A stretch of 64,000 bases of DNA from Sciurus carolinensis (taxonomy: Eukaryota > Chordata > Mammalia > Rodentia > Sciuridae). Both the position numbers and the translations under genes were made by a program. Under the pieces are notes generated by a model that saw only the letters and a program-made list of their open reading frames with translations, ran no database searches and was not told the origin of the DNA. Where the stretch lies: contig NW_025920105.1 in assembly GCF_902686445.1 (NCBI RefSeq), forward strand, positions 1,129,120 to 1,193,119, written 5' to 3'. Positions 35,201 through 45,650 of the stretch are shown piece by piece (within the stretch, counting starts at the first letter, position 1; each line of letters begins with the position of its first letter).

Positions 35201-36116
35201 GACCAGAGACCCTGCATCTTATAGAAGAAAAAGTAGGTCCAAATCTTCAACTTGTTGGCTCAGGATCAGATTTCCTTAACAGGACACCCATAGCACAAGA
35301 AATAAAAGCAAGAATCAACAACTGGGATAGAATCAAACTTAAAAGCTTTCTCTCAGCAAAGGAAACTATCAGAAATGTGAAGAGAGAGCCTACAGAGTGG
35401 GAGAATATCTTTGCCAACCATACCTCAGATAGAGCGCTAATTTCCAGAATCTATAAAGAACTCAAAAAACTCTACATGAAGAATACAAATAATCCAATCA
35501 ACAAATGGGCTAAGGAAATGAACAGACACTTCACAAAAGAAGATGTACAAGTAATCAACAGATATATGAAAAAATGTTCAACATCCCTAGTAATAAGGGA
35601 AATGCAAATCAAAGCTACCCTAAGATTTCATCTCACCCCAATTAGAATGGCTATTATCAAGAATACAAGCAACAATAGGTGTTGGCGAGGATGCGGGGAA
35701 AAAGAAACACTCATACATTGCTGGTGGGGTTGCAAATTAGTGCAGCCACTCTGGAAAGCAGTGTGGAGATTCCTCAGAAAGCTTGGAATGGAAACACCAT
35801 TTGACCCAGCTATCCCACTCCTTGGCCTATACCCAAAGGACTTAAAATCAGCATACTACAGAGATACAGCCACATCAATGTTCATTGCTGCTCAATTCAC
35901 CATAGCCAGATTGTGGAACCAACCTAGATGCCCTTCAGTTGATGAATGGATAAAGAAACTGTGGCATATTATACAATGGAATATTACTCCGCAATGAAGA
36001 ATGATAAAATTATGGCATTTGTAGGCAAATGGTCGAAATTGGAGAATATCATGCTAAGTGAGATAAGCCAATCTCAAAAAACTAAAGGTCGAATGATCTC
36101 GCTGATAAGCGGATGA
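32287..36116 (+). pseudogene. L1 ORF2 of copy 4, nearly open
   Basis: MSQLTGNTNHITIITLNVNGLNS begins the endonuclease. ETHL, NIYAP, GDFNTPLSPLD, SKIDHILCHK and PCTLSDHNGL are all present (to about 32990), so its active-site residues look complete. RT: the block at 33900-34364 is good. The catalytic FADD box at 34389-34400 reads FDDD, since GCT became GAT. A one-base loss near 34474 shifts the frame. C-terminus: 34792-35997 is open for 401 codons with [19 protein letters not shown] one-base loss near 35970 ends it early. The normal end is TGA at 36114-36116. Confidence 0.9.
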
Positions 36117-36313
36117 GGACATATAATGGGGGGTGGGAGGGGCTAGCATTAGGTTTAGGGTTAGGTTTAGAGTTAGGCTAAGGACAGCGGCAAGAATGAA
36201 GGAAAGAAGGACTGTGTAGAGGGAAAAGAGGGGTGGGAGGGGTGGGAGGGGGGGGGGAGGGGAAAAATAAAATAAACATCATTACCCTATGTAAATGTAA
36301 AAAAAAAAAAAAA
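36117..36313 (+). repeat. L1 copy 4 3' UTR: TTAGGG-like tract, G-rich tract, short 3' end
   Basis: 36146-36182 holds AGGTTTAGGGTTAGGTTTAGAGTTAGG units. 36226-36262 is (GGGGTGGGAGG)-like with a long G run, and AATAAA is at 36271-36276. The L1 sequence stops at CTATGTAAATGT, about 80 bases before the end seen in copies 1, 2, 3 and 6, and an A tract follows. Confidence 0.85.
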
Positions 36314-36877
36314 GAAACAAACCATACAGCAAAGAGCCAGTTAGGATGCTATTGCGATGTTCCAGATAACAGAGGGTAGACTTGATTCTGGATCTATTTC
36401 AAAGAAAAAAAAAAAAAGAATTGGGTGAAATTGGATATGATGTTTAAAACAAAGAAAGAAGAAAAGTAAGACATCATCGATGCTATCACGGAAGATAACT
36501 GGAGAAACAAATTTGTTGAGAAAAAGTTCAAAAGAGTATGTAATTAGCTTTTTGTGTGATGCTAAGGAACTGAAATTAAGATGGCATCAGTACACGAAAA
36601 GGATTAGATAAATTAGAGGCTGGAGAAAATTGATTATTTTATTGTAATTTATAACTATTTCACTTTTAATTACAGTGGTAGAATTTTCAACATAAAGGAA
36701 ATAATCAGAAGAAAAAAACAAATTTTAAGTAGTTATAGAATATTTATTCATCTATTTATGTATTGATTTGTTGTGTTTGCTCACGTATCACACACACATT
36801 TACATTTTGAATTTACAGTGGCAGTTTCTTTCAAGGACGGTGTCTACTTATTGGAATTCTAAAATAAAGTTTTTAAA
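36314..36877 (+). other. Apparent 3' transduced segment of L1 copy 4
   Basis: Non-L1 sequence of about 564 bases between the L1 A tract and the right-hand target duplication. It ends with AATAAA (36863-36868) and a short A run (36875-36881), then the duplicated target. This is the layout expected when transcription reads through the L1 poly(A) site into flanking DNA and the longer RNA is reinserted. The second A run is short and lies close to the signal, which is a weak point. Confidence 0.75.
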
Positions 36878-36892
36878 AAAATATGAAGAAGT
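36878..36892 (+). repeat. Target-site duplication of copy 4, right
   Basis: Exact repeat of 30241-30255. Confidence 0.85.
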
Positions 36893-37414
36893 TAGGATTC
36901 TTATATAAACTATCTCAAATGGGACCACACAAAGTACTTCAGTGTCTACAACAACCATGTATCCTCTTCAGTCTTGCTGCTTCACACAACAGTGTGATTG
37001 AGAGAAAATTAGACAGTATGTACTTGGTTGGAAAATGTTAGACCTTTACAAAAACCACAATATGAATGGCAGTCTCTACTCTGTGTTCAAGTCATTTACA
37101 ATAACTACATCTGTTTAGTTTTTCCTTTGTGAGGCATATGCAACTGAAAAATTTACTTTTCCAATTTTATTTACCTACCCCACAAAGAAGCACATATGAC
37201 AGTATTAATGCTGCATGTGACAGAAGGTTCAAACAGTGAATCATTATTTGTTATTGTTAGAAGATATGATTATTGAACCTGAAAATGTGGACTTTTTCTT
37301 TCAAGAGAAAGAGACTACCCATGGGATTTCTCTAATCTTGCTAGGCTGCATTACAGAGAGTGAAAAACCCTTGTTGTGAAATTTAAAAGTGAAAACTACA
37401 AAGTACTGTTGCAT
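36893..37414. other. Unassigned spacer between the two inverted L1 copies
   Basis: No gene or repeat recognised. It would form the loop, with the transduced segment, if copies 4 and 5 paired. Confidence 0.5.
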
Positions 37415-37431
37415 TGTATAAATATTTCTTT

Positions 37432-37650
37432 TTTTATTTATTTATTTATTTTTTTACGTTTACATAGGGTAATGATGTTTATTATATTTTTCCCCTCCCC
37501 CCCACCCCTCCCACCCCTCCCACCCCTCCCACCCCTCTTTTCCCTCTACACAGTCCTTCTTTCCTTCATTCTTACTGCTCTCCTTAGCCTAACTCTAAAC
37601 CTAACCCTAAAACTAATGCTAGCCCCTCCCACCCCCCCATTATATGTCCT
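37432..37650 (-). repeat. L1 copy 5 3' UTR: short end, G-rich and telomere-like tracts
   Basis: On +, a T/(TTTA)n tail is followed by ACGTTTACATAGGGTAATGATG, then TTTATT at 37478-37483 (AATAAA on the minus strand). (CCCACCCCT)n follows at 37500-37540, then CTAACTCTAAACCTAACCCTAAAACTAA at 37588-37616. The terminal ~80 bases of older copies are missing, exactly as in copy 4. Confidence 0.85.
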
Positions 37651-40420
37651 CATCCGCTTATCAGCGAGATCATTTGTCCTTTAGTTTTTTGAGATTGGCT
37701 TATCTCACTTAGCATGATATTCTCCAATTTCGACCATTTGCCTACAAATGCCATAATTTTATCATTCTTCATTGCGGAAGTAATATTCCATTGTATAAAT
37801 ATGCCACAGTTTCTTTATCCATTCATCAACTGAAGGCATCTAGGTTGGTTCCACAATCTGGCTATGGTGAATTGAGCAGCAATGAACATTGATGTGGCTG
37901 TATCTCTGTAGTATGCTGATTTTAAGTCCTTTGGGTATAGGCCAAGGAGTGGGATAGCTGGGTCAAATGGTGTTTCCATTCCAAGCTTTTCTGAGGAATC
38001 TCCACACTGCCTTTCCAGAGTGGTTGCACTAATTTGCAACCCCACCAGCAATGTATGAGTGTTCCTTTTTCACCACATCCTCGCCAACACCTATTGTTCC
38101 TTGTATTCTTGATAATCCGCCATTCTAATTGGGGTGAGATGAAATCTTAGGGTGGTTTTGAATTTGCATTTCCCTTATACTAGGGATGTTGAACATTTTT
38201 TCATATATCTGGTTGATTACTTGTACATCTTCTTCTGTGGAAGTGTCTGTTCATTTCCTTAGCCCATTTGTTGATTGGGATTATTTGTATTCTTCGATGT
38301 AGAGTTTTTTTGAGTCTTTATAGATTCTGGAAATTAGCGCTCTATCTGAGGTATGGTTGGCAAAGATATTCTCCCACTCTGTAGGCTCTCTCTTCACATT
38401 TCTGATAGTTTCCTTTGCTGAGAGAAAGCCGGTGAGAAAGAGGCCTCCCTGCCTTGTTCCAGTTTTTAGGGGGAACGCTTTCAGTTTTTCACCATTTAGA
38501 TGATATTAGCCATGGGCTTAGCGTAGATTGCCTTTATAATGTTTAGGAATGTTCCCATTACCACCATTTTTTTCTAGTGTTTTGAGCATGAAGGGATGCT
38601 GTATTTTATCAAATGCTTTTTCTGCATCTATTGAAATAATCATGTGATTCTTAACTTTAAGTCTGTTGATATGGTGAATGACATTATTGATTTCCGAATG
38701 TTGAACCAACCTTGCATCCCTGGGATAAAACCCACTTGATCGTGGTGCACTATCTTTTTAATATATATTTGTATGCGATTTGCTAAAATTTTGTTGAGAA
38801 TTTTGCATCGATGTTCATTAAGGATATTGGTCTGAAATTTTCTTTCCTTGATGTGTCTCTGTCTGGTTAGGTATCAGGGTGATATTGGCTTCATAGAACG
38901 AGTTTGGTAGGGTTCCCTCCTCTTCTATTTCATGGAATAGTTTGAGGAGTATTGGAATGAGCTCTTCTTTAAAGGTTTTATAGAACTCGGCTGAGAACCC
39001 ATCTGGTCCTGGACTTTTCTTTGTTGGTAGGCTTTTGATGACCTCTTCTATTTCATTGCTTGAAATTGGTTTATTTAAGTTGTGTATGTCCTCCTCGTTC
39101 AGTTTAGGTAGTTCATATGTCTCTAGAAATTTGTTGATGTCTTCAGGTTTTCTGTTTTGTTGAGGTATAGATTTTCAAAATAGCTTCTAATTATGTTTTG
39201 TATTTCACTCGTGTCTGTTTGTGATGTTTCCTTGTTCATTCCGAATTTTAGTAATTTGAGTTTTCTCCCACTTTCCTCTTTGTTAGTGTGGCTAAAGGTT
39301 TATCAATTTTATTATTTTTTTCAAAGAACCAACTATTTATTTGTTAATTTTTCCAATTGTTTCTTTTGTTTCGATTTCGGCTCTGATTTTAACTATTTCC
39401 TGTCTTCTACTACTTTTGGTATTGTCTGCTCTTCTTTTTCTAGTGCTTTGAGCTGTAGTGTTAACTCGTTTATTTGTTGATTTCTACTTCTTTTTTGAAT
39501 GCACCCCATGAAATAAATCTTCCTCTAAGTACTGCTTTCATAGTGTCCCAGAGATTTTGATATGATGTGTCTTTGTTCTCGTTTACTTCTAAGAATTTTT
39601 TTATTTCCCTCCTGATGTCTTCTGTTATCCATTCATCATATAATAGTGTATTATTTAGTCTCCAGGTATTGGAGAAGTTTCTGTTTTTTATTCTGTCATT
39701 TATTTCTAATTTCAATCCATTATGATCTGATAGAGTACAAGGTAGTATCTCTATCTTCTTGTATTTACTAACAGTAGCTTTGTGGCATAAAATATGGTCT
39801 ATTTTAGAGAAGGATCCATGTGCTGCTGAGAAGAAAGTGTATTCATTCTTTGTTGGATGGTATATTCTATATATGTCCGTTAAGTCTAAATTGCTGATTG
39901 TGTTGTTGAGATCTATAGTTTCTTTATTCAATTTTTGTTTGGACGATCTATCCCGGTGGTGAGAGAGGTGTGTTAAAATCGCCTAGTATTATTGTGTTGT
40001 GGTCTATTTGATTTCTGTAATTGAGAAGGATTTTTTTGACATACGTGGATGAGCCAATGTTCGGGGCTAGATATTTATGTTTGTTATGTCTTGCTGATTT
40101 ATGCTTCCCTTAAGCAGCATGTAATGTCCTACTTTATCCCTTCTGACTAGTTTTGGTTTAAAGTCCACATTATCTGAGATGAGGATGGATAATCCAGCTT
40201 TTTTGCTGTGTCGTGTGCATGGTATGTTTGTCCCCCATCCTTTTCACCTTTAGTCTATGGGTGTCTCTTTCTATGAGATGTGTCTCTTGCAGGCAGCATA
40301 TTGTTGGATTTTTCTTTTTAATCCAATCTGCCAGTCTGTGTCTTTGATTGATGAATTCAGGCCATTAACATTCAGGGTTATTATTGTGATATGATTTGTA
40401 TTCCCAGTCAATTGACTCAT
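37650..40420 (-). pseudogene. L1 ORF2 of copy 5, with deletion
   Basis: Starts at the ATG complement 40418-40420 (MSQLTGNTNH). The endonuclease and linker block 39931-39470 keeps SKIDHILCHK and PCTLSDHNGLKLEIN. The RT is readable to about 38430, where the frame jumps from the CPLSP-type region directly to [14 protein letters not shown] C-terminal sequence. The catalytic FADD box and thumb are therefore gone. The length of 2.77 kb compares with about 3.83 kb in copy 4. Confidence 0.88.
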
Positions 40421-40469
40421 ATTTGTTTTTGACATGATTTGGTTTCTCCTTTATTTGGCTATTCCTTTA

Positions 40470-41507
40470 GGCTAGCCGCCTCCTGTTGCTGATTTGCATC
40501 GTTGTTTTTCATCTCTTCCTCATGGAATATTTTGCTGAGAATGTTCTGTAATGCTGGCTTTCTTTTTGTAAATTCCTTTAGCTTTTGTTTATCATGGAAG
40601 GATCTTATTTCATCGCAAATTTGAAGGTAAGTTTTGCTGGGTATAAGATTCTTGGTTCTCATCCATTTTCTTTCAGGGCTTGGTATATGTTGTTCCAGGC
40701 CCTTCTAGCTTTTAGGGTCTGGATTGAAAAATCTGCTGATATTCTTATTGGTTTCCCTCTGAATGTAATTTGATTCTTTTCTCTCGCGGCCTTTAAAAAT
40801 TCTGTCCTTTATTTTGTATGTTAGGTATTTTCATAATAATGTGCCTTGGTGTGGGTCTGTTGTAATTTTGTATGTTTGGAGTTCTATAAGCCTCTTGTAC
40901 TTGGTTTCCATTTCGTTCTTCAGATTTGGGAAATTTTCTGTTATTATTTCATTGAATAGATTGTTCATTCCTTTGGTTTGTTTCTCTAAGCCTTCCTCAA
41001 TCCCAATAATTCTCAAATTTGGCCTTTTCATGATATCCCATAGTTCTTGGAGATTCTGTTCATGATTTCTTACCATCTTCTCTGTTCCACTTTGTTTTCA
41101 AGGTTAAATATTTTGTCTTCAATGTCTGAGGTTCTGTCTTCCAGGTGTTCTATCCTATTGGTTATGCTTTCTATGGAGTTTTTAACTTGGTTTATTGTTT
41201 CCTTCATTTCAAGGATTTCAGTTTGGTTTTTTTTCAGTATCTCTAACTCTTTATTGAAATGATCTCTTGCTTCCCGTATTGGTCTTTTAACTGTTGATTG
41301 GTGTGATCATTAATGCCTGCATTTGCTCTTCATCTCCTCCTTCAATGCCTGCATTTGCTCTTTCATCTCCTCATTAGCTTCCCTGATCGTTTTAATTACG
41401 TACATTCTGAACTCCCTTTCTGACATTTCTTCTGCTCTGCTGTCATTGGGTTTTATTGATGTAGTATCTAGGTTTGTTTGGGACATTTTCTTCCCTTGTT
41501 TTCTCAT
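40470..41507 (-). pseudogene. L1 ORF1 of copy 5, frameshifted
   Basis: Opens at 41507 (MRKQGKKMSQTNLDTTSIKPNDS). A one-base loss near 41330 ends the coiled coil early (KEEMKSKCRH). Further blocks at 41076-40831 (RRM region) and 40662-40459 (C-terminus, KPALQNILSKIFHEEEMKNNDANQQQEA) are readable in other frames. An extra base near 40480 runs it past the normal stop. Confidence 0.85.
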
Positions 41508-42435
41508 AATGGTCAGTTGTCAGTGGGACCCTGAGATATTGCAGTTTTCCACTATTGGCTTATAGTGTCCCAGTAGATTTCCAGTGTATCACCTCCCAGC
41601 CTTCAGTAGCCTGATGTCTTGGAGGAATCTGACAAAGCAGCTCATTCGAAGAATACTGCCCCTAGCCCCCTACTGGTTCCACGTTTTGGAACTGGCTCTG
41701 TGCGGAAATGCTCTCACTGTGGCCTGCACCGTGCAGCTGGCCGTGTGGGAAGAGCCCACTGCCGGAGTGTGGAAGACTACCTTGGGAAGACTCAAGCTGC
41801 CCTGCCCGCTCTGCTAAGCCACCTCTATCTGGGCCTGCCACCCGGGTTGAGCTTTACCCAGTGGGCAGACTCACCCGTGGCTCCACTTCAGTCCGAGTCT
41901 CTCATTGCCTCCCCTTCTTAACTCCTGGGTTCTGGAGCGACCGGGGGTGCAGTCTCCCTCTAGGCCGCCATCTTGGATCGCCCCGTGAAGAGAGCCCGCA
42001 GCCGGAGTGGGCAGAGCCGCCTGAAGAGGTCTCCGGCTGCCCTGTCCTTATCCCTGAGGCTGACTGCAGATCGAGCCTCTCCGCTGGTTCTTTGCAGGAG
42101 TACACTGCACTGCAGGGGCTCCGGGACTCGGAGCGTGCTCTGTTCAGACAGGCTCTCACTAGGGGCCAGTTCCGTTCCGAGAACCTGGAGAAGCTGGCTG
42201 TGTGGGCGGGCCCACCGCCGGAGTGGCGCAGGACTGCCTGTGGATGACTCTAGCTGCCCTGCCCGGCTCCGATAAGCCACCTCTATCTGGGCCTGCCACC
42301 CGGGCAGCTTTACCAGTGGGCAGACTCACCCGTGGCTCCACTTCAGTCCGAGTCTCTCAATGCCTCCCCTTCTTAACTCTGGGTTGGAGCAACCAGGGGT
42401 GCAGTCTCCTCTAGGCCGCCATCTTGGATCGCCCC
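41508..42435 (-). promoter_or_regulatory. L1 copy 5 5' UTR with two monomers and YY1-like sites
   Basis: GGCCGCCATCTTGG (the complement of a YY1-like site) occurs at 41963-41976 and again at 42415-42428, about 451 bases apart, so this copy too has two promoter units. The region is GC- and CpG-rich. The ORFs of 100-179 codons seen here on + (e.g. 41708-42247) are by-products of the high GC content. Confidence 0.85.
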
Positions 42436-42591
42436 TGTATAAATTTTCTAATTGCAGGAAGACAGTTGCTAAATGACTCTAAAGAATCCTGACCCAAGTG
42501 TTCCTACTTAGACCAAATGTTTGTGACCAAAATTTATATAATGATATTTACAGACTAATTTTAGAGGTGTTTCACACAATTTTATTTTTAT

Positions 42592-42726
42592 ATTTTTAAA
42601 TTTATTTTTATGTAAACAAATGGGATACATGTTGTTTCTCTTACATGGAGTAACGGCATACGATTTGTGTAATCATACATTTACATAGGGTAATGGTGAT
42701 TGATTCATTCTGTTATTATTCCTTAC
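42592..42726 (-). mobile_element. L1 3'-end fragment
   Basis: On + it reads TATGTAAACAAATGGGATACATGTTGTTTCTC...GTGTAATCATACATTTACATAGGGTAATGG, the complement of the terminal block of copies 1, 2, 3 and 6. Only about 130 bases are present, a strongly 5'-truncated insertion. Confidence 0.85.
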
Positions 42727-43089
42727 CCCCAGCAGCACATTATTAAAAGTGAAAAGTCCACATGTTTTTAAAAGTTCATGCTTGATAACCTCTATAAATG
42801 TCATATACAAGATAAATTCTTCCATGTACTCACAACAATCATTTTTAGCAGAAACAATCTTTAACACCAAAACAACCCAGTTGCCCTTTCTGTGTATATA
42901 ATTTAAAAAAAATTTCCTGAGAGAAAAAGTTCTTGGTCCATTAGTGATTAATAGAAAATGTTAATTTGAAGGATTAAAGTGTTTTTTTAAACAGAAACAT
43001 CAACTTCTGTACAAAAGAAAAAATATAAAAGGTTTCTCATTGATTACTTTATTATATTACATAATTTAGAATAAGACATCACTGGTTTA

Positions 43090-43150
43090 AGTTTTTAAAA
43101 TACTTTTATTGGGTTAACAGCATTAATTTACATCCTAAAATTTTTGTTTC
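43090..43150 (-). mobile_element. Old L1 3'-end fragment
   Basis: TTTTATTGGGTTAACAGCATTAATTTACATCCTAAAATT is the near complement of the end of the old L1 at 29325-29365. Confidence 0.6.
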
Positions 43151-43255
43151 AATTCAGCTATATTTATTGCACAAGATATCATTTTCAAATGGGTAATAAA
43201 TTTCCTGGAAGTGGAAAACAGTGATTATAGCAGAAATTATATTTCAAAGGTTAAC

Positions 43256-44549
43256 TGGTGGGGATCGTTTCAGTCATGCTGCTTGACAAGGTCTGAGCAT
43301 AGGGAAGGGCTTTGACAAGACCACCATTCCAGGAAACTGCTGCTGTCATCTCTCCTAGAAATTGGGTGTTTTCTTATAATTATCATACTTATAACTTTGC
43401 AACTACAAATCATATTCCCTGGATTGTTGTGATAAGAATTTAACCTCAATGAATCTGCGGAGCTTGGGGAAGGATGAGGAATGCTTCAGAAATTGTACCA
43501 ATATCATGCATAAGTTTGAAAGTACAGAGTTTGAGAAGTTTTTCAGAAAACTACAGTTACAGGAATTGCTTGCTCCTATGTTGACCATGCCTCCCAGTTA
43601 ATGCTTTACCAGTAAATAGCCTAACAAACAGAACAGGAGACTTAGATTGGGGGACATTTGTGGTATTCACCAAGAGAGAAACAAGCAAATAAGTATAAGG
43701 ACCCTACAGATCTACCTCTTCCCTATACAGGAGTGTACAATAAAAATGGTAAATAAACAATCATATTTATGGTAAATGGACAAATGTCCAATATTTGGCC
43801 TTCCTTCAAAGACTTGAATGCGAAGGACCACCCTGGAAATGTAGGACAAAAGAACCAAGAAAGACATAAGCAAACAACTAGAATAATATTATCTTAAGAT
43901 CAAATGCCCTCATCACATTTAACTGGTTATGAGTATTTTATTCTGGCTTAGTTCTCACATATGTATTACAATAGATAGTGGATAAATCAATAACATAAAA
44001 AATAATGAGATAAAATCAGGTACTCACACTGTTTGGCAGTAAATAACAACTTAGTCTTAACTGAGCTTGTTCAGGTAATAGAGCAGACCTTTAGGGTTAA
44101 ATCAAAAACATAATAATATAAGCTAAAGATAAGTGCATACTTTGCTTAGCAGTTTGGTAAAATTAGCTTAAAATAAATTAAAGTCATTATGCTAAACAAT
44201 AATCTGACACCAAAGTGTAAATAAAGGCCAGTGGGATAAAAGAGGAAAATATCTTTCACTGTAATATGCTTATGTGAGTAACTTTAAGTAAATATAGAAA
44301 GTTGACCTTAATGTATGTGCTATGTGTTAGACACGTGCTGGAACATGTGTTAATGACAAATGTTTGTGGATAATTTTTCTATAACTTGTATCTTGTTTAA
44401 TCCTGGGTTACTTAATACTATAAAAAAAGAGCTAAAATAAATCGGAGCAGCACTTGCTTCAAGTTGTTCCAGGAGTTCGTGTTGTTCTTCATGCGCAAAC
44501 TCCACCCATCCTGCAGGGAACCCACAGTTGCTGGGTCTGGCTCCCGGCA
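43256..44549 (+). mobile_element. Probable solo LTR, about 1.3 kb, with 6-bp target duplication
   Basis: Starts TGGTGGGGATC, ends CTCCCGGCA and is flanked by GTTAAC at 43250-43255 and 44550-44555. A TATA-like CTATAAAAAAAGAG is at about 44419, AATAAA at about 44436 and roughly 105 bases of U5-like sequence follow. The 3' third is the more convincing part. The left end rests mainly on the TG and the 6-base repeat. Confidence 0.55.
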
Positions 44550-44555
44550 GTTAAC

Positions 44556-45650
44556 AAGTTATAGAATCGAATATTTTAATTTAACTTTTCTGCTTTATAC
44601 CTATCAGTTACAATATTTACAGAAGGATAAGTCTACTTAGAAAGCAATCTCTCATTTCCCCAAGTTCTATTTCTCCTCTTCCTCTCTCCCCATTCTGTTC
44701 CTCCTCTCCTCTCCTTCCTTCTCCTCTTCTCTGCTCCTTCTCTATCCCCCTTTTCCTCTCCTCCCTTCCTAACTTCTCCATTACTTGAAAGCAGTACTTA
44801 TGGGCAAACTAGGAAAGACTAGATATTTGAAGTGCCCTACTAATTTGAAGCTGATGACAGCTGAATAGCAGGAAGGCCTTTGTACTCCAAGGACATTATA
44901 GGTGCCACTTTTAGCCTGAGTGTGGGGTTCCAATCCTGTGGACCTTGGTGCACACAGAAGATGGACAGAAGAGGTGTCACTGTGTTAAAAGCATGAGAAG
45001 TGCTTTTTGAGCAATTACCATTGAGGGCAATACCATTCCTAATGTATTTAATATGAAGAGAGAATTGTAGATAATGGAGTTGGCAGATGAGTCTGATAAA
45101 TAAATTTTATGATAGAATGTGCATTTTTCTAACAGTTTCCTTAAAAATCACTATCTCTACAGAATTGTACTTTGTGTATAAACCACTATTCAGTTTTAGA
45201 GGAAACAGTCGTATCAGGTTGATAGTGACATACTACCAGTTATGGAAATTTAAACAAATAATTTGACAAATTTCCAAAATAGTCAAATTGAATTTCATTG
45301 TAAAAAAATTACAGGACCACACAAGGATGACAAAAATTAAAATACAGAATTAAAATTCTTGACACTATGAAATAAGTCCTGAAACAGATGGATATCTTTG
45401 ATATTAGACTTGATCTTAGACAAAAGACTGAGAAGCAACTGAGACCTTTAATATTAGGAATTTTTTAATTAATTTTCAACAAAGAAAAAAAAATTGCTGT
45501 GTTAATGCTGTAAAATAAAAAAAAATGAAGGAATTTCGTGGCAATTAATTGACCTTACAAAATAAAAGACTGGGGTCTAATGGACAAAAAACAAGCAAAC
45601 AAAATAAAACAAACCTGGAAATACTGTGAAAAATAACACCCAAATTAATG
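44556..45650. other. Unassigned sequence with a CT-rich tract
   Basis: 44655-44775 is almost pure pyrimidine (CCTCTTCCTCTCTCC-like). No gene or named repeat elsewhere. Confidence 0.4.

Larger units (their letters stand above)
30256..36313 (+). mobile_element. LINE-1 copy 4, full length, youngest-looking
   Basis: Contains two tandem 5' UTR units, ORF1, ORF2, a telomere-like and G-rich 3' UTR, and an A tract at 36299-36313. It has the fewest defects in the window; the last 401 codons of ORF2 are open. Several single-base indels remain, so it is not intact. It closely resembles copy 5. The flanking target duplication lies beyond 36,877, which implies that extra 3' sequence moved with it. Confidence 0.95.
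37415..42448 (-). mobile_element. LINE-1 copy 5 with internal deletion
   Basis: Minus-strand L1, close sister of copy 4. It shares the same 3' shortening, the same TAGAGTTAGGCTAAGGA variant of the 3' tract and two 5' monomers. The flanks TGTATAAATATTTC (37415-37428) and TGTATAAATTTTC (42436-42448) are a probable target duplication with one indel. It lacks about 1.05 kb of ORF2 at 38428. Many single-base indels elsewhere break both frames. Confidence 0.92.

Noticed and set aside
34792..35997. Active host gene encoding a 401-residue protein
   Set aside because: It is the C-terminal part of L1 ORF2, in order with the rest of the element.
30256..36313. Intact, mobile L1
   Set aside because: Single-base indels interrupt ORF1 (near 31475) and ORF2 (near 32690, 33110, 34474 and 35970), and the RT box is altered.
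41584..42414. Several overlapping frames of 70-179 codons on both strands
   Set aside because: They fall in the GC-rich L1 5' UTR of copy 5, where stops are rare by composition. No domain.
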